Assembly (NCBI RefSeq): GCF_029203285.1
Contig: NZ_CP115669.1
Location: 4,278,001 to 4,342,000, forward strand
Direction: 5' to 3'
DNA length: 64,000 bases
DNA from: Pseudomonas sp. PSE14
GTDB taxonomy: Bacteria; Pseudomonadota; Gammaproteobacteria; Pseudomonadales; Pseudomonadaceae
The notes under the pieces are model-generated. The model was not told the origin of the DNA, did no database searches, and saw nothing but the letters and a program-made list of their open reading frames with translations. The position numbers were made by a program, and so were the translations under genes. This document shows, in pieces, positions 1 to 9,881 of the stretch (its first letter is position 1; each line of letters opens with the position of its first letter).

Positions 1-697
1 TCACGCGGTTGTCGAAGACGAAGCAGTCGCCGCGCCACAGGGTTTCGGCCTCGGGCACCTCTTCCAGGTACTTGAGGATGCCGCCCTTGAGGTGGAATAC
101 CTCTTCGAAACCTTCGCTGAGCATGTAGCTCGACGCCTTCTCGCAGCGGATGCCACCGGTGCAGAACATGGCGACCTTCTTGTGCTTGGCCGGGTCGTAG
201 TGCTCGCGGATGTAGTCGGGGAATTCGCGGAACGACTTGGTTTTCGGGTCGATGGCGCCCTCGAAGGTGCCGATGGCCACTTCGTAGTCGTTGCGGGTGT
301 CGATCAGCAGCACTTCCGGATCGGAAATCAGCGCGTTCCAGTCCTTGGGTTCAACGTAGGTGCCGACCTTCGAATTCGGGTCCACGCCCGGCACGCCGAG
401 GGTGACGATTTCCTTCTTCAGCTTGACCTTGGTGCGGTAGAAGGGTTGTTCGTCGCAGTAGGACTCCTTGTGGTCCACATCCGCCAGGCGCGGGTCATTG
501 CGCAGCCAGGCCAGCAGGCCGTCGATGCCGGCGCGGGTGCCGGAGACGGTGCCGTTGATACCCTCTTCGGCGAGCAGCAGGGTGCCCTTCACGCCATTGT
601 CCAGCAGGGTCTGCAGCAGGGGTTCGCGCAGGGCGACGTAGTCGGGCAGGGAGACGAACTTGTACAACGCCGCGACGACGATTCGATCGGTGGTCAT
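1..697 (-). CDS. trhO: tRNA uridine(34) hydroxylase TrhO (rhodanese family), 3' end outside window
   Basis: Reading leftwards from the ATG at 697, the frame stays open to the window edge, giving 232 codons of a protein of the YceA/TrhO family (formerly UPF0176). An N-terminal acylphosphatase-like part is followed by a rhodanese domain with the active-site loop CTGGIR; its cysteine is about residue 179. Family members hydroxylate U34 of certain tRNAs. The C-terminal part is missing because the window ends. An upstream hairpin at 765-788 separates it from bolA. The family assignment is firm; the reaction is taken from E. coli TrhO. Confidence 0.93.
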   Translation of the reverse strand, partial: MTTDRIVVAALYKFVSLPDYVALREPLLQTLLDNGVKGTLLLAEEGINGTVSGTRAGIDGLLAWLRNDPRLADVDHKESYCDEQPFYRTKVKLKKEIVTLGVPGVDPNSKVGTYVEPKDWNALISDPEVLLIDTRNDYEVAIGTFEGAIDPKTKSFREFPDYIREHYDPAKHKKVAMFCTGGIRCEKASSYMLSEGFEEVFHLKGGILKYLEEVPEAETLWRGDCFVFDNRV

Positions 698-764
698 GCA
701 TCACTCCAGTGGTCGCCCGCGTAAAGGGCGGACCGGGTCCTTGAATTACAGCAGCTGAAAATGA

Positions 765-788
765 CAGCGCCGGCAAAAGCCGGCGCTG
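765..788 (-). terminator. Rho-independent terminator after bolA
   Basis: A perfect 10-bp stem (CAGCGCCGGC and its complement) with a 4-nt loop lies just downstream of the bolA stop on the minus strand. It is followed on that strand by a T-rich stretch (TCATTTTC). Confidence 0.7.
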
Positions 789-852
789 GGTGTCGCATTC
801 TACCGGAGCGGGACGAAGCCCGCATCCTGCCGCCTATCAGCGCGGCGTGCGG

Positions 853-1161
853 TCAATGCAGGTCATGCTTGCTGCCGCCACGGCAGGTCGGCGATTCCGG
901 CGCCTGTCCCTGCTGCGCCCACTCCTCGGGGGTGTAGGTATGCAGGGCCAGGGCGTGGAACTGCCCCATCAGGTCGCCGAGGGCGGCGTAGACCTTCTGG
1001 TGCCGCTTCACCGCGTTCAGCCCGGCGAACACCGGGCTGACGATCACGGCCTTGTAGTGCGTTTCCTGCCCGCGGCTGTGCATGTGGCTCTCGTCGTGCA
1101 CCTCCAGGTGCTGCGGTTCGAGGGCGCCCAGGGCGGATTGGATACGGTCACGCATGCTCAT
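853..1161 (-). CDS. bolA: BolA family protein
   Basis: This is a 102-residue BolA-family protein. The signature region with an FAGLN...RHQ-type segment is present, followed by the helix that in this family ends near HALALHTYTPEEW. BolA proteins partner monothiol glutaredoxins in Fe-S handling and affect morphology and biofilm genes. I chose the start at MSMRDRI because family members begin there; an upstream in-frame ATG at 1179 would add six residues. It lies 45 bp behind the DUF2059 gene on the same strand, so the two are probably co-transcribed. A His/Cys-containing tail (CRGGSKHDLH) ends the protein. Confidence 0.88.
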   Translation of the reverse strand: MSMRDRIQSALGALEPQHLEVHDESHMHSRGQETHYKAVIVSPVFAGLNAVKRHQKVYAALGDLMGQFHALALHTYTPEEWAQQGQAPESPTCRGGSKHDLH

Positions 1162-1206
1162 GTCGGGTCTCGCTGGCAATCAGGCAGTCAATGCAGGTCA
1201 GGATGA

Positions 1207-1719
1207 TCAGGGCTTCTTGGCCGGAGCGGCCGGGGCTTTCACGCCCAGTTCCTTGTCCATGTCGGCCATCAGCTTGTTCACCGGCTCCACGGCAGTCTGC
1301 AGCTTGGCCTGGGTCAGCTGGGCGGATTCGGCGGTCAGGCGCGGCATCTTCTCCAGCATCTTGCGGCCCACGGGCGACGCGTAGAAGTCGTTGATCTGCT
1401 TGAGCTCGGATTCGCTGAAGTTGCTGGTGTAGAGCTTGACCAGTTCAGGCTTGAGCTTGTCCCAGCCTACCGCGCGGTCGAGTTCGGCATTGGCCTTGGC
1501 CTGGTAACGCTCCAGCACCGGCTTCTTGCTCTCGGGCGCCTTGGACTCGGCGAAACGCTGGGCGAGCATCTGCTGGACCTGCGCATAGACCGGCACGGTG
1601 AGCTTGTCGGCGTGAACCTGCTTGAGGAATTTCTCCGCCTCGGTGTTGGCGTCGGCCAGGGCGATAGAGCTGAAGCCCACCAGTAGAGCTGCGGTGCAGA
1701 GAGTACGAAGAGCGGTCAT
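1207..1719 (-). CDS. DUF2059 domain secreted protein
   Basis: A 170-residue protein with a clear Sec signal peptide (hydrophobic core LCTAALLVGFSSIALA, cleavage expected after ALA near residue 23). It has a helical DUF2059 domain, with motifs such as FY.SP.G..ML and a C-terminal alanine/proline/lysine tail. It is probably periplasmic; no biochemical role is established for this domain. The start at 1719 is preferred over the longer frame because AAGGA lies upstream and the signal peptide begins there. It is followed by bolA 45 bp downstream and is divergent from the DUF2804 gene. Confidence 0.82.
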   Translation of the reverse strand: MTALRTLCTAALLVGFSSIALADANTEAEKFLKQVHADKLTVPVYAQVQQMLAQRFAESKAPESKKPVLERYQAKANAELDRAVGWDKLKPELVKLYTSNFSESELKQINDFYASPVGRKMLEKMPRLTAESAQLTQAKLQTAVEPVNKLMADMDKELGVKAPAAPAKKP

Positions 1720-1886
1720 TGGGCGGTCCTTGAGTCTGAAGGTATGTCCCGGTGGGACCCGCCATTCTGCGCCTAAGTTCGGAAAGTGCTCAAGAGACCG
1801 CCGAACTGCACGGAAGTGGCCCGCATCTCTTGTCGACCTTTCGGCAAACCGGCATGCTGCGTCGCATTGCCACATGGATGTGTCCA

Positions 1887-2900
1887 ATGAATACCTTCAC
1901 CTACGTGCCGCCCTACGCAAACGCCCCTCCCCTGTGCGACCCGCGCGGCCGCCTGAACGACGCCGCCATCGGCTGGTCGAGCCGGCCGCAGACGGTCTGC
2001 AACCTGCCGGGCAACCCCGGACGCCGCAAACGCTGGAATCACTGGTGCATCAACGCACCGGGCTGGATGCTCTCGCTGACCATCGCCGACCTCGATTACC
2101 TGGGCTACGGCGCCATCTACTTCCTCGACCTGGAAACCGGCCGCTCGGTGCACCGCACCCAGATCACGCCGCTGGGCCGCGGCTGCGACCTGCCCGACGT
2201 GCCGAACCAGAGCCACAGTTTCCAGCACGGCGACCTGTGCCTGAACTTCGTCGAACAGCCCGGCCAGCTGCGCATCACCGCCAGCGCCCCCGACCTCGGC
2301 GGCCAGCCGCTGGACCTGGCGCTGGAGGTCAAGCGCCCCGCGCACCTGGAGTCGGTCAACCTGGTCGTGCCGATGGCCGGCCAGTGCTTCCACGCCTGCA
2401 GCCGACAAATGGGCCTGCCAGCGCGTGGCAGCCTGCAGCTGGGGCGTCGCGTCTATTCGTGCAGCGCTGGCGAGAGCTTCGCCGCCCTGGACTTCGGCCG
2501 TGGCGTGTGGCCCTTCCGTACCCACTGGACCCGCGCGGCATTCGCCGGGCCCGGAGGCATCGCCGGCAATTTCGGCAGTGGCTGGACCGATCACACCCCG
2601 CTCAAGGAAAACGCCCTGTGGTTCGGCGGCGAGTTGCAGCGCCTGGAGCACGACGTCGAGATCCACCAGGCGCCCCACGATCCCCTCGCGCCGTGGCGCC
2701 TGCGCAGCCCCTGCGAGCGGGTCGACCTCACCTTCACGCCGCGCAAGCTGCACCGTGCCTGCCCACGCCTGGGGCCGCTGTTCGCCGAGACCAGCCAGTG
2801 GTTCGGCCACTTCGACGGCTCTCTGCGCAGCCTCGACGGCGAGCACGTTCCGGTGCGCGAAGCCCTCGGCTGGGTCGGCGCCACCCACGCACGCTGGTGA
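1887..2900 (+). CDS. DUF2804 domain-containing protein
   Basis: A protein of about 337 residues that fits the DUF2804 family: rich in Trp, Gly and His, no signal peptide, no membrane segments, and a C-terminal HFDGSLRSLDG segment. Its function is unknown. The start is uncertain. ATGs at 1878 and 1887 are in frame and neither has a strong Shine-Dalgarno sequence; the frame stays open upstream to 1752, but those residues look untranslated. It is divergent from the DUF2059/bolA pair and about 90 bp upstream of fumC on the same strand. Confidence 0.7.
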   Translation: MNTFTYVPPYANAPPLCDPRGRLNDAAIGWSSRPQTVCNLPGNPGRRKRWNHWCINAPGWMLSLTIADLDYLGYGAIYFLDLETGRSVHRTQITPLGRGCDLPDVPNQSHSFQHGDLCLNFVEQPGQLRITASAPDLGGQPLDLALEVKRPAHLESVNLVVPMAGQCFHACSRQMGLPARGSLQLGRRVYSCSAGESFAALDFGRGVWPFRTHWTRAAFAGPGGIAGNFGSGWTDHTPLKENALWFGGELQRLEHDVEIHQAPHDPLAPWRLRSPCERVDLTFTPRKLHRACPRLGPLFAETSQWFGHFDGSLRSLDGEHVPVREALGWVGATHARW

Positions 2901-2992
2901 AACCGCTCTATCACGGCAATTGAACTCCGATTCGGAACCCGGAGCGCCGACAACGGCCTAAACTGCCCGAGTCATTCCAGGAGGATCGCATC

Positions 2993-4387
2993 ATGAGCCG
3001 CACCGAAACCGACAGCCTCGGCCCCATCGAAGTCCCCGACGATGCCTATTGGGGCGCGCAGACCCAGCGTTCGCTGGAAAACTTCGCCATCGGCGGGCAG
3101 CGTATGCCGCTGGCCGTGGTACATGCCCTGGCGCTGGTGAAGAAGGCGGCGGCCCGTGTGAATGCGCAACTGGGCGAACTGCCGGAGAACATCACCAGCC
3201 TGATCGAAGAGGCCGCCGACGAGGTTCTCGCCGGTGAGCACGACGATCAGTTCCCACTGGTGGTCTGGCAGACCGGCAGCGGCACCCAGAGCAACATGAA
3301 CGTCAACGAGGTGATCGCCGGGCGCGCCAACGAGATCGCCGGCAACGGCCGTGGCGGCAAGAAGCCGGTGCACCCCAACGACCACGTGAACCGCGCGCAG
3401 AGTTCGAACGATAGCTTCCCCACCGCCATGCACCTCGCCGCCGCGCGTGCCGTGCATGACGACCTGCTGCCGGCCATCGCCGAGCTCAGCGGCGGCCTGG
3501 CCCAACAGGCCGCGCGCCATGCCGACCTGGTGAAGACCGGCCGCACCCACCTGATGGACGCAACGCCGGTCACCTTCGGCCAGGAGCTGTCCGCCTTCGT
3601 CGCCCAGCTGGACTACGCCGACCGCGCCATTCGCGCCGCCCTGCCGGCCGTCTACGAGCTGGCCCAGGGCGGCACCGCCGTCGGCACCGGGCTGAATGCG
3701 CCGAAGGAGTTCGCCGATGCCATCGCCGCCGAGTTGGCCGACCTCACCGGTCTGCCCTTCGTCTCGGCGCCGAACAAGTTCGCCGCCCTGGCCGGCCACG
3801 AGCCGCTGGTGATCCTCTCCGGCGCCCTGAAGGCCCTGGCCACCGCACTGATGAAGATCGCCAACGACCTGCGCCTGCTCGGCTCCGGCCCGCGCGCGGG
3901 CTTCGCCGAAGTGAAACTGCCGGCCAACGAGCCGGGTTCCTCGATCATGCCCGGCAAGGTCAACCCGACCCAGTGCGAGGCCCTGTCGATGCTCGCCTGC
4001 CAGGTGTTCGGCAACGACGCGACCATTACCTTCGCCGCCAGCCAGGGCCACCTGCAGTTGAACGTGTTCAAGCCGGTGATCATCCACAACCTGCTCGAAT
4101 CGGTGCGCCTGCTCGCCGACGGCTGCCGCAACTTCAACAGCCACTGCATCGCGGGCATGGAACCGGACGCGGCGAAGATGCGCGAGCACCTGGAACGCGG
4201 CCTGATGCTGGTCACCGCGCTGAACCCGCACATCGGCTACGACAAGGCCGCCGAGATCGCCAAGAAGGCCTACGCAGAGGGCAAGACGCTGCGCGAAACG
4301 GCCCTGGAGCTGGGTTACCTGACCGACGCCGAGTTCGACCAGTGGGTACGCCCGGAAACCATGCTGGAGGCGGGTCAGAATGGTTGA
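2993..4387 (+). CDS. fumC: Class II fumarate hydratase FumC
   Basis: A 464-residue fumarase of the iron-independent class II type, which interconverts fumarate and malate in the TCA cycle. The family signature [11 protein letters not shown] is at residues 315-325, and earlier conserved blocks ([34 protein letters not shown]) are all present. The length is normal. The start has a strong AGGAGG eight bases upstream. The last codons overlap the next gene by 8 nt, so translation is probably coupled. Pseudomonads often carry a class II fumarase induced by iron limitation; no Fur box was identified here. Confidence 0.96.
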   Translation: MSRTETDSLGPIEVPDDAYWGAQTQRSLENFAIGGQRMPLAVVHALALVKKAAARVNAQLGELPENITSLIEEAADEVLAGEHDDQFPLVVWQTGSGTQSNMNVNEVIAGRANEIAGNGRGGKKPVHPNDHVNRAQSSNDSFPTAMHLAAARAVHDDLLPAIAELSGGLAQQAARHADLVKTGRTHLMDATPVTFGQELSAFVAQLDYADRAIRAALPAVYELAQGGTAVGTGLNAPKEFADAIAAELADLTGLPFVSAPNKFAALAGHEPLVILSGALKALATALMKIANDLRLLGSGPRAGFAEVKLPANEPGSSIMPGKVNPTQCEALSMLACQVFGNDATITFAASQGHLQLNVFKPVIIHNLLESVRLLADGCRNFNSHCIAGMEPDAAKMREHLERGLMLVTALNPHIGYDKAAEIAKKAYAEGKTLRETALELGYLTDAEFDQWVRPETMLEAGQNG

Positions 4388-5003
4388 TGCGGCCAAGCAT
4401 GGCGCCACCCCCATCGAGGGCGACGGCAAGCGCGTGCTGCTGGTGCTCGGCTCGCCCAAGCCCGGCGGCTTCTGCCATGCGGTGGCGGAAGCCTACGCCC
4501 AGGGCGCCCGCGCCAAGGGCCATGTGGTGCACACCCTGAAGCTCGGCGAGCTGAACTTCGATCCGGTGCTGCGCGGCGGCTACGAGCAGAGCCAGACCCT
4601 TGAGCCGGACGTGCTGGAGGCGCAACGGCAGATCCACTGGGCGCAGCACCTGGCGTTCATCTATCCGGTCTGGTGGGGCGGCCTGCCAGCGCTGCTGCAG
4701 GGCTTCTTCGACCGCGTGCTGCAACCAGGCTTCGCCTTCCGCTACCGCTCGGCCGAATCCCGCGAGTTCGAACCGCTGCTGGGCGGGCGCAGCGCCGACC
4801 TGCTGGTGAGCCACGACCAGACCCACTGGCACTACCGCCTGCGCCAAGGGGCCCCGGCGCACCGCCAGATGACCCGCTGCATCCTCGCGCCTTGCGGTAT
4901 CGAGCTCCACCATCTGGAGGAGTTCAGCCCGATCCGCGGCTCCAGCGAGGAGCAGCGCCAGACCTGGCTGCGCCGGGCGGAGCAACTGGGCACGCAGGTC
5001 TGA
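4380..5003 (+). CDS. Flavodoxin-fold NAD(P)H dehydrogenase (quinone) family protein
   Basis: A 207-residue protein of the NAD(P)H:quinone oxidoreductase/MdaB-KefF superfamily. The N-terminal flavin-binding strand-loop is [17 protein letters not shown], and the characteristic [21 protein letters not shown] block lies near residues 90-110. It should bind FMN or FAD and transfer two electrons from NAD(P)H to quinone-like acceptors. It starts inside the end of fumC (8-nt overlap), suggesting one transcript. The actual substrate cannot be told from sequence. Confidence 0.85.
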   Translation: MVDAAKHGATPIEGDGKRVLLVLGSPKPGGFCHAVAEAYAQGARAKGHVVHTLKLGELNFDPVLRGGYEQSQTLEPDVLEAQRQIHWAQHLAFIYPVWWGGLPALLQGFFDRVLQPGFAFRYRSAESREFEPLLGGRSADLLVSHDQTHWHYRLRQGAPAHRQMTRCILAPCGIELHHLEEFSPIRGSSEEQRQTWLRRAEQLGTQV

Positions 5004-5010
5004 TAGACGT

Positions 5011-5089
5011 GTAGGAGCGAGCTTACTCGCGAACCGACCGGTGCCAGAGCCGGCGGAAAGCACCGTTCGCGAGCAAGCTCGCTCCTACG
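5011..5089 (+). repeat. REP-type palindrome pair, family A copy 1
   Basis: Two inverted arms, GTAGGAGCGAGCTTACTCGCG and the complement ending GAGCAAGCTCGCTCCTAC, flank a variable centre. The same arms recur six more times in this window, always between genes. This is a REP doublet (REPIN) as known from Pseudomonas. Confidence 0.88.
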
Positions 5090-5275
5090 AAAGGCACTTG
5101 GCGCGGGGCATTGAAGTCCGAGGAGCTCGGCGGAAGACGCTCCCCGCGCAATCTGTTCAGCGTTCAGAACATTCCCCACTACCGCCGGAACCGCCCTACA
5201 CCGCGCCGATACGCGACTTTCCTAGCATGCGCACTCCCCAATTCCGGGGCTTCTCGACTTGCCTCTGGAGGCAGC

Positions 5276-5953
5276 ATGCTTCGCAAACTTTCCGCCGAAA
5301 TGATCGGCACCTTCTGGCTGGTATTGGGTGGTTGCGGCAGCGCCATCTTCGCCGCTCACGCCATTGGCGTACTGGGCGTTGCACTGGCCTTTGGCCTGAC
5401 CGTCGTCACCATGGCCTATGCCATCGGGCCAATTTCCGGTTGCCACCTCAACCCTGCCGTCAGCCTGGGCCTGTGGGCGGGCGGTCGTCTGCGCACCGCC
5501 GAGCTGGTGCCCTACATCGTCGCCCAGGTGGTCGGCGGCATCCTTGCCGGCGGCATGCTGTACCTGATCGCCAGCGGCAAGGCCGGCTTCGATCCGCTGG
5601 CGGGCTTCGCCGCCAACGGCTTCGGCGAAGGCTCGCCCAACGGCTACAGCCTGCAATCGGCGCTGATCATCGAAGTCCTGCTGACGGCGGTCTTCCTGTT
5701 CGTGATCATGGGCGCCACCGACAAGCTGGCGCCGTCCGGCTTCGCCCCGCTGGCCATTGGCCTCACCCTGACGCTGATCCACCTGATCAGCATCCCGATC
5801 GACAATACCTCGGTGAACCCGGCACGCAGCCTGGGCGTGGCGCTGTTCGCCGCCCCGCTGTTCATGAAGCAGCTGTGGCTGTTCTGGGTCGGCCCGCTGG
5901 CCGGCGGCGTGATCGGTGCGCTGGTCTATCGTGCGGTGCGTCCGGCGGCGTAA
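5276..5953 (+). CDS. aqpZ: Aquaporin Z
   Basis: A 225-residue aquaporin with six membrane helices and both NPA boxes: NPA at residues 59-61 and again at 181-183, the latter followed by RSLG. The residues around the second NPA (SVNPARSLG) and the short length favour a water channel of the AqpZ type over a glycerol facilitator. The start has TGGAGG nine bases upstream; the longer open frame to 5111 has no family resemblance. It is monocistronic: a REP doublet lies before it and a terminator after it. Confidence 0.93.
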   Translation: MLRKLSAEMIGTFWLVLGGCGSAIFAAHAIGVLGVALAFGLTVVTMAYAIGPISGCHLNPAVSLGLWAGGRLRTAELVPYIVAQVVGGILAGGMLYLIASGKAGFDPLAGFAANGFGEGSPNGYSLQSALIIEVLLTAVFLFVIMGATDKLAPSGFAPLAIGLTLTLIHLISIPIDNTSVNPARSLGVALFAAPLFMKQLWLFWVGPLAGGVIGALVYRAVRPAA

Positions 5954-5976
5954 GCCATCGGGGCGCTGGAAACGAG

Positions 5977-6001
5977 ACGGGCGCCTGAGGGCGCCCGTTT
6001 T
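5977..6001 (+). terminator. Terminator after aqpZ
   Basis: The inverted repeat ACGGGCGCC/GGGCGCCCGT is followed by TTTTCGTTT, 24 bp behind the aqpZ stop. Confidence 0.8.
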
Positions 6002-6094
6002 CGTTTGAGGACCAAGTCGCCGTGACATCGGAGGGCCCGGTGCGATTCGCGGACAAGATCCACTCCTGCCGGAGAGCAGATGCATCCATTTTCT

Positions 6095-6172
6095 GTAGGA
6101 GCGAGCTTGCTCGCGAACAGACTTAACCGGCGGCATCGGTGTTGGGCGGTTCGCGAGCAAGCTCGCTCCTAC
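6095..6172 (+). repeat. REP-type palindrome pair, family A copy 2
   Basis: GTAGGAGCGAGCTTGCTCGCG and its inverted partner, 78 bp in all, lie between the convergent aqpZ and EamA genes. Confidence 0.9.
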
Positions 6173-6201
6173 GAAAAGCCATCCCCCTAGACGTAAAATA
6201 C

Positions 6202-6223
6202 AAGGCCGCCCATTGGGCGGCCT
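6202..6223 (-). terminator. Terminator after the EamA gene
   Basis: The stem AAGGCCGCCC/GGGCGGCCTT sits directly downstream of the stop on the minus strand, followed by GTATTTTAC. Confidence 0.75.
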
Positions 6224-6227
6224 TTGC

Positions 6228-7187
6228 TCAGGTATCCGCCAAGCGCTGGCGGCGGGCCCGGTAGCTGCGCAGCAGCGAGGGCGCCAGGGCGGTCAGTGCC
6301 GAGCCGCTCACCACCAGCAGCGCGCCGACGTAGGCCAGGCCGTTGAGGTTTTCCGGATGCACGTAGTCGGGCCACAGCGAAGCGGCCAGCGCCACCGAGG
6401 CGAAGGTCACCAGCGGCGTGATGGCAAGCGTGGCGCTGACGCGGGAGGCTTCCCAGTGCGCCAGGGCCTCGGCGAAGGCACCGTAGGCCACCAGGGTGTT
6501 CAGGCAGCAGGCCAGCAGCAGCCAGCCCTGCAGCGGGCTCAGTTGCAGCGCCTCCAGCGGATGCGCCCAGGGGGTGAGCAGTGCGGCGCACCCCAGGTAG
6601 ATCACCATCATCACCTGCACCGAAGTCCACTGCGTCAGCAGTTGCTTCTGCGCCAGGCCATAGGCAGTCCAGATGAAAGCGGCGAACACCACGATCAACA
6701 CGCCGGTGGTGTAATTACCCAACGAACCGAACAGTTCCGCCAGACGCTGGTTGAAGAACATCCCGAAGCCGAGCATCAGCACCGCGAGCCCCAGGCCCTG
6801 GCCGACGCTGAAGCTTTCCTTGAACACCAGCAGGCTGCTCAGCAGCAGAAGGATCGGTGCGATCTGGATCACCAGTTGCGTGGTGCCGGGGGTGAGCATG
6901 CGCAGACCGATCAGATAGAACACGTAGTTGCCGGTCAGGCCGAGCACGGCCGCCAGCACCAGTCCCGCGCCACGCCGGCCGATGGGGCGCAGCGCCGGCA
7001 ACTGGCGGGTCAGCGTGAGGTAGACGAGCAGTACGCCGCCGGAGACCACCAGGCGAAACCAGGTCACAGTGACCGGGTCCATGGTCTTCAGGACTTCCTT
7101 GAGCTTGATCGGCAGGATGCCCCAGAGCACGGCGGTGATCAGGGCGAGAAACAGGCCGAATTGCCAGCGGCCGGAAGAAACGTGCAT
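6228..7187 (-). CDS. DMT superfamily (EamA) transporter
   Basis: A protein of about 319 residues with ten predicted hydrophobic helices arranged as two EamA repeats. The first helix contains LALITAVLWGILPIKLKE. Drug/metabolite transporters of this type usually export small metabolites or amino acids; the substrate is unknown. I start it at MHVSSGRW (7187), which has a weak AGG upstream; an in-frame ATG at 7217 has none. The MAPEG gene lies upstream on the same strand, 125 bp away. Confidence 0.85.
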   Translation of the reverse strand: MHVSSGRWQFGLFLALITAVLWGILPIKLKEVLKTMDPVTVTWFRLVVSGGVLLVYLTLTRQLPALRPIGRRGAGLVLAAVLGLTGNYVFYLIGLRMLTPGTTQLVIQIAPILLLLSSLLVFKESFSVGQGLGLAVLMLGFGMFFNQRLAELFGSLGNYTTGVLIVVFAAFIWTAYGLAQKQLLTQWTSVQVMMVIYLGCAALLTPWAHPLEALQLSPLQGWLLLACCLNTLVAYGAFAEALAHWEASRVSATLAITPLVTFASVALAASLWPDYVHPENLNGLAYVGALLVVSGSALTALAPSLLRSYRARRQRLADT

Positions 7188-7312
7188 GGGAGCCTCGTCG
7201 CGTGTGCGGTTCGCCATGCTAAGTCATGGCGGTATCGCACCATAGGAACAGTTGCGACACGCAACTGTTCCGGTCGCTCGGCGTCAACGCCGCGTCGCTC
7301 CCAGTCAAGACA

Positions 7313-7732
7313 CTAGATCAGTCCGGACAGGCGCAGCAGCCACCAGATCAGGATCAGCAACTGGACGAAGAACGCGGCAAAGCGAATCCAGACCGCCAGT
7401 GCCGAGGTGCTGATCAGGTGCACCACCGATTGCACGATGCGCGCGCCCAGCAGGGTCGGGGCCAACGGATCGGTCACCAGCGTCGCGCCGCTGACCATGG
7501 CGTAGAGCAGGACGGCGGCGTACAGCGGGATGTTCTCCACACAGTTGGCGTGGGCCCGCACCAGGCGCTGACCGAAGGCGCCGGGCGTGTTGCTGCCGTC
7601 GGCGGCAAAGACGTTGACCTTCATGCGGCCGGACATCACCAGCAGACCACGCTGGTTGACCAGCAGCAGGACCAGCAGCACGGTCCAGGCAACCAGGCCG
7701 AGCAGGGTGAAGGCGGAGGGACTCAGGGACAT
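7313..7732 (-). CDS. MAPEG family membrane protein
   Basis: A 139-residue membrane protein with four hydrophobic helices and the MAPEG signature RAHANCVENIPLYA near residues 59-72. Eukaryotic relatives are glutathione-dependent enzymes of eicosanoid and drug metabolism. Bacterial members are mostly uncharacterised, with glutathione transferase activity known for some. The start follows AGGAG. It is separated from the ssu terminator by a family C repeat. Confidence 0.88.
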   Translation of the reverse strand: MSLSPSAFTLLGLVAWTVLLVLLLVNQRGLLVMSGRMKVNVFAADGSNTPGAFGQRLVRAHANCVENIPLYAAVLLYAMVSGATLVTDPLAPTLLGARIVQSVVHLISTSALAVWIRFAAFFVQLLILIWWLLRLSGLI

Positions 7733-7819
7733 GCGGGACTCCTTTTTTCTTGTTGGTTTGAGAGGAGTCTAAGGGAAATAGAGTAATTGCTCTATCCGGC
7801 ACAAAGGTGGGAGATTTTC

Positions 7820-7898
7820 GTAGGATGGGTGGAGCATGCGATGCCCATCGGCCTCACCCACCCACAGCATGGGTATCGCTCCGCTCCACCCATCCTAC
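7820..7898 (+). repeat. Inverted repeat, family C copy 1
   Basis: GTAGGATGGGTGGAGC is inverted 60 bp further on as GCTCCACCCATCCTAC. The same arm sequence recurs at 34983-35017. It lies between the ssu operon and the MAPEG gene. Confidence 0.8.
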
Positions 7899-7933
7899 AA
7901 AAGCCAAGTGCGCGACCCGACACACGCCTGCAC

Positions 7934-7968
7934 AAAAGAAAACGGGCAGCCCGTCGCCGGACTGCCCG
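7934..7968 (-). terminator. Terminator of the ssu operon
   Basis: The stem CGGGCAG/CTGCCCG (7943-7949 with 7962-7968) is followed on the minus strand by TTTTCTTTTG, 20 bp after the ssuF stop. Confidence 0.75.
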
Positions 7969-7987
7969 CCGTCCTCCACCACCGCGC

Positions 7988-8203
7988 TTACAGCTTGGCG
8001 ATGGAAACCTCGGTGGATTTGACGAAGGCGATCACTTCGCTACCGATGGCCAGTTCCAGCTCGCGCACGGAACGGGTGGTGATCACCGAAGTGACGATGC
8101 CGGCGGCGGTCTGGACGTCGATTTCCGACAGGACCGGGCCTTCGATGATTTCCTTGATGGTGCCTTTGAACTGGTTACGGACGTTGATGGCTTTGATGGT
8201 CAT
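7988..8203 (-). CDS. ssuF: Molybdopterin-binding-like protein SsuF
   Basis: A 71-residue single Mop/TOBE domain (start MTIKAINVRNQFKGTI, core EIDVQTAAGIVTSVIT, end FVKSTEVSIAKL). This domain folds as small oligomers that bind molybdate or similar oxyanions. In P. putida the last gene of ssuEADCBF encodes such a protein and was reported to be needed for growth on sulfonates and sulfate esters; its precise role is unclear. Here it occupies the same place, 45 bp behind ssuB, with AAGGAG before the ATG and a terminator after it. Confidence 0.9.
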   Translation of the reverse strand: MTIKAINVRNQFKGTIKEIIEGPVLSEIDVQTAAGIVTSVITTRSVRELELAIGSEVIAFVKSTEVSIAKL

Positions 8204-8248
8204 GGCAATGCTCCTTGGGGGAATGTCGTGATACGGATGAACGTTGGA

Positions 8249-9076
8249 TCAAAGCGCCCAGCGCAATTGCGTGGGCAGTGGGGATACGGGTTCCGGCTCG
8301 GGTGGCTGCGCCGGCAGCGACAGCACGCGTTCGAGCACTTCGGCTTCCAGCGCGGCCAGGCGTGCCGAACCACGGGCGCGCGGCCGGTGCAGTTCGACAT
8401 TGAGGTCCAGGCCGATCTCGCCGTCTTCGATGAGGATCACCCGGTCGGCGATGGCCACAGCCTCGCTGACGTCGTGGGTGACCAGCAGCACGGTGAAGCC
8501 ATGCTGCTGCCAGAGGCTCTCGATCAGTTGCTGCATCTCGATGCGGGTCAGGGCATCCAGTGCGCCCAGCGGTTCGTCGAGCAGCAGCAGGCGTGGACGG
8601 TGGATCAGTGCGCGGGCCAGGGCCACGCGCTGCTTCTGTCCACCGGACAAGCCGGCCGGCCACTCATTGGCGCGATCGGCCAGGCCGACCGCCTCCAGCG
8701 CCTCCAGTGCCTGGCCACGCCAGTCGCCCTTGAGGCCCAGGCCGACGTTGTCGATCACCCGTTTCCAGGGCAGCAGGCGCGAGTCCTGGAACATCAGGCG
8801 GGTGCCTTCGCGGGCGCTCTCCAGCGGTGCCGCGCCGGCCAGCAACTGGCCTTCGCTGGCGTTGTCGAGCCCGGCCAGCAGGCGCAGCAAGGTGCTCTTG
8901 CCGCAACCGCTGCGGCCGACGATGGCGACGAACTGGCCGGCGGGGATGCGCAGGTCGATGCCCTTGAGCACCTCCCGCTCGCCGAAGCGCTTGACCACGC
9001 CTTCCACCACCAGCGGGATGCCTTTCTTGAGTTGCTGGGGCAGCTGCTTTTGAGACAGAGAATTCACGGCGTTCAT
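8249..9076 (-). CDS. ssuB: Aliphatic sulfonate ABC transporter ATPase SsuB
   Basis: A 275-residue ATP-binding subunit. Visible motifs are Walker [10 protein letters not shown] (about residues 54-62), Q-loop [10 protein letters not shown], signature LSGGQKQR, Walker [13 protein letters not shown] and the switch histidine in LLVTHD. It energises sulfonate import with SsuC and SsuA. The start overlaps the ssuC stop as ATGA, so translation is coupled. The QDSRLLPW motif is shared with the nitrate/sulfonate/taurine transporter family. Confidence 0.95.
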   Translation of the reverse strand: MNAVNSLSQKQLPQQLKKGIPLVVEGVVKRFGEREVLKGIDLRIPAGQFVAIVGRSGCGKSTLLRLLAGLDNASEGQLLAGAAPLESAREGTRLMFQDSRLLPWKRVIDNVGLGLKGDWRGQALEALEAVGLADRANEWPAGLSGGQKQRVALARALIHRPRLLLLDEPLGALDALTRIEMQQLIESLWQQHGFTVLLVTHDVSEAVAIADRVILIEDGEIGLDLNVELHRPRARGSARLAALEAEVLERVLSLPAQPPEPEPVSPLPTQLRWAL

Positions 9077-9861
9077 GCCGCACCTCCCTTGCTCTGGTAT
9101 GCCGGGTGCCAGCGCAGCCAGACGCGCTCCAGGCCTCGGGCGGCGAGGTCAGCCAGCTTGCCGAGCACCGCATAGAGCAGGATCGCCAACACCACCACGT
9201 CGGTCTGCAGGAATTCGCGGGCGTTCATCGCCAGGTAGCCGATGCCGGAGCTGGCGGAGATGGTCTCGGCGACGATCAGGGTCAGCCACATGAAGCCCAG
9301 GGCGAAACGCACGCCGACCAGGATCGAAGGCAGCGCACCGGGCAGGATCACCTGGCGGAACAGCGCGAAACCGGACAGGCCGTAGCTGCGCGACATCTCC
9401 AGCAGGCCCGGATCGATGTTGCGGATGCCGTGGTAGGTGTTGAGGTAGATCGGGAACAGGGTGCCGAGGGCGACCAGGAAAATCTTCGCCGACTCGTCGA
9501 TGCCGAACCACAGGATCACCAGCGGGATCAGCGCCAGGTGCGGCACGTTGCGGATCATCTGCACCGAACTGTCGAGGAAGCGCTCGCCCCACTTCGACAG
9601 GCCGGTGATCAGGCCCAGCACCAGGCCGATGCTGCCGCCGATGAGGAAGCCGACGGCGGCGCGCCAGGTGCTGATCGCCAGGTGCTGCCACAACTCGCCA
9701 CTGACCACCAGGTGGTAGCCGGCCTCGGCGACGGCGCTGGGTGCAGGCAGGATGCGGCTGGACAGCCAGCCGGTTTCCACGGCCAGTTGCCAGATCAGCA
9801 GCAGGCCCACCGGCAGGGCCCAGGGCGCAAGGCGCTGGGCGAGGTTGTTGGAAATGCTCAT
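9073..9861 (-). CDS. ssuC: Aliphatic sulfonate ABC transporter permease SsuC
   Basis: A 262-residue inner-membrane permease with about six helices and the BPD-type cytoplasmic loop ([25 protein letters not shown] region). The start at 9861 (MSISNNLAQ) is chosen because the family begins there and the following residues lead into the first helix ([14 protein letters not shown]). A 104-bp gap before it, toward ssuD, is filled by a repeat at 9882-9958. Confidence 0.95.
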   Translation of the reverse strand: MSISNNLAQRLAPWALPVGLLLIWQLAVETGWLSSRILPAPSAVAEAGYHLVVSGELWQHLAISTWRAAVGFLIGGSIGLVLGLITGLSKWGERFLDSSVQMIRNVPHLALIPLVILWFGIDESAKIFLVALGTLFPIYLNTYHGIRNIDPGLLEMSRSYGLSGFALFRQVILPGALPSILVGVRFALGFMWLTLIVAETISASSGIGYLAMNAREFLQTDVVVLAILLYAVLGKLADLAARGLERVWLRWHPAYQSKGGAA

Positions 9862-9881
9862 CTCATCACTCCGGATTCGTC

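Noticed and set aside
1622-2923. 433-codon plus frame overlapping the DUF2804 gene
   Set aside because: Arg/Pro-rich out-of-frame translation; the overlapping frame has the family resemblance.
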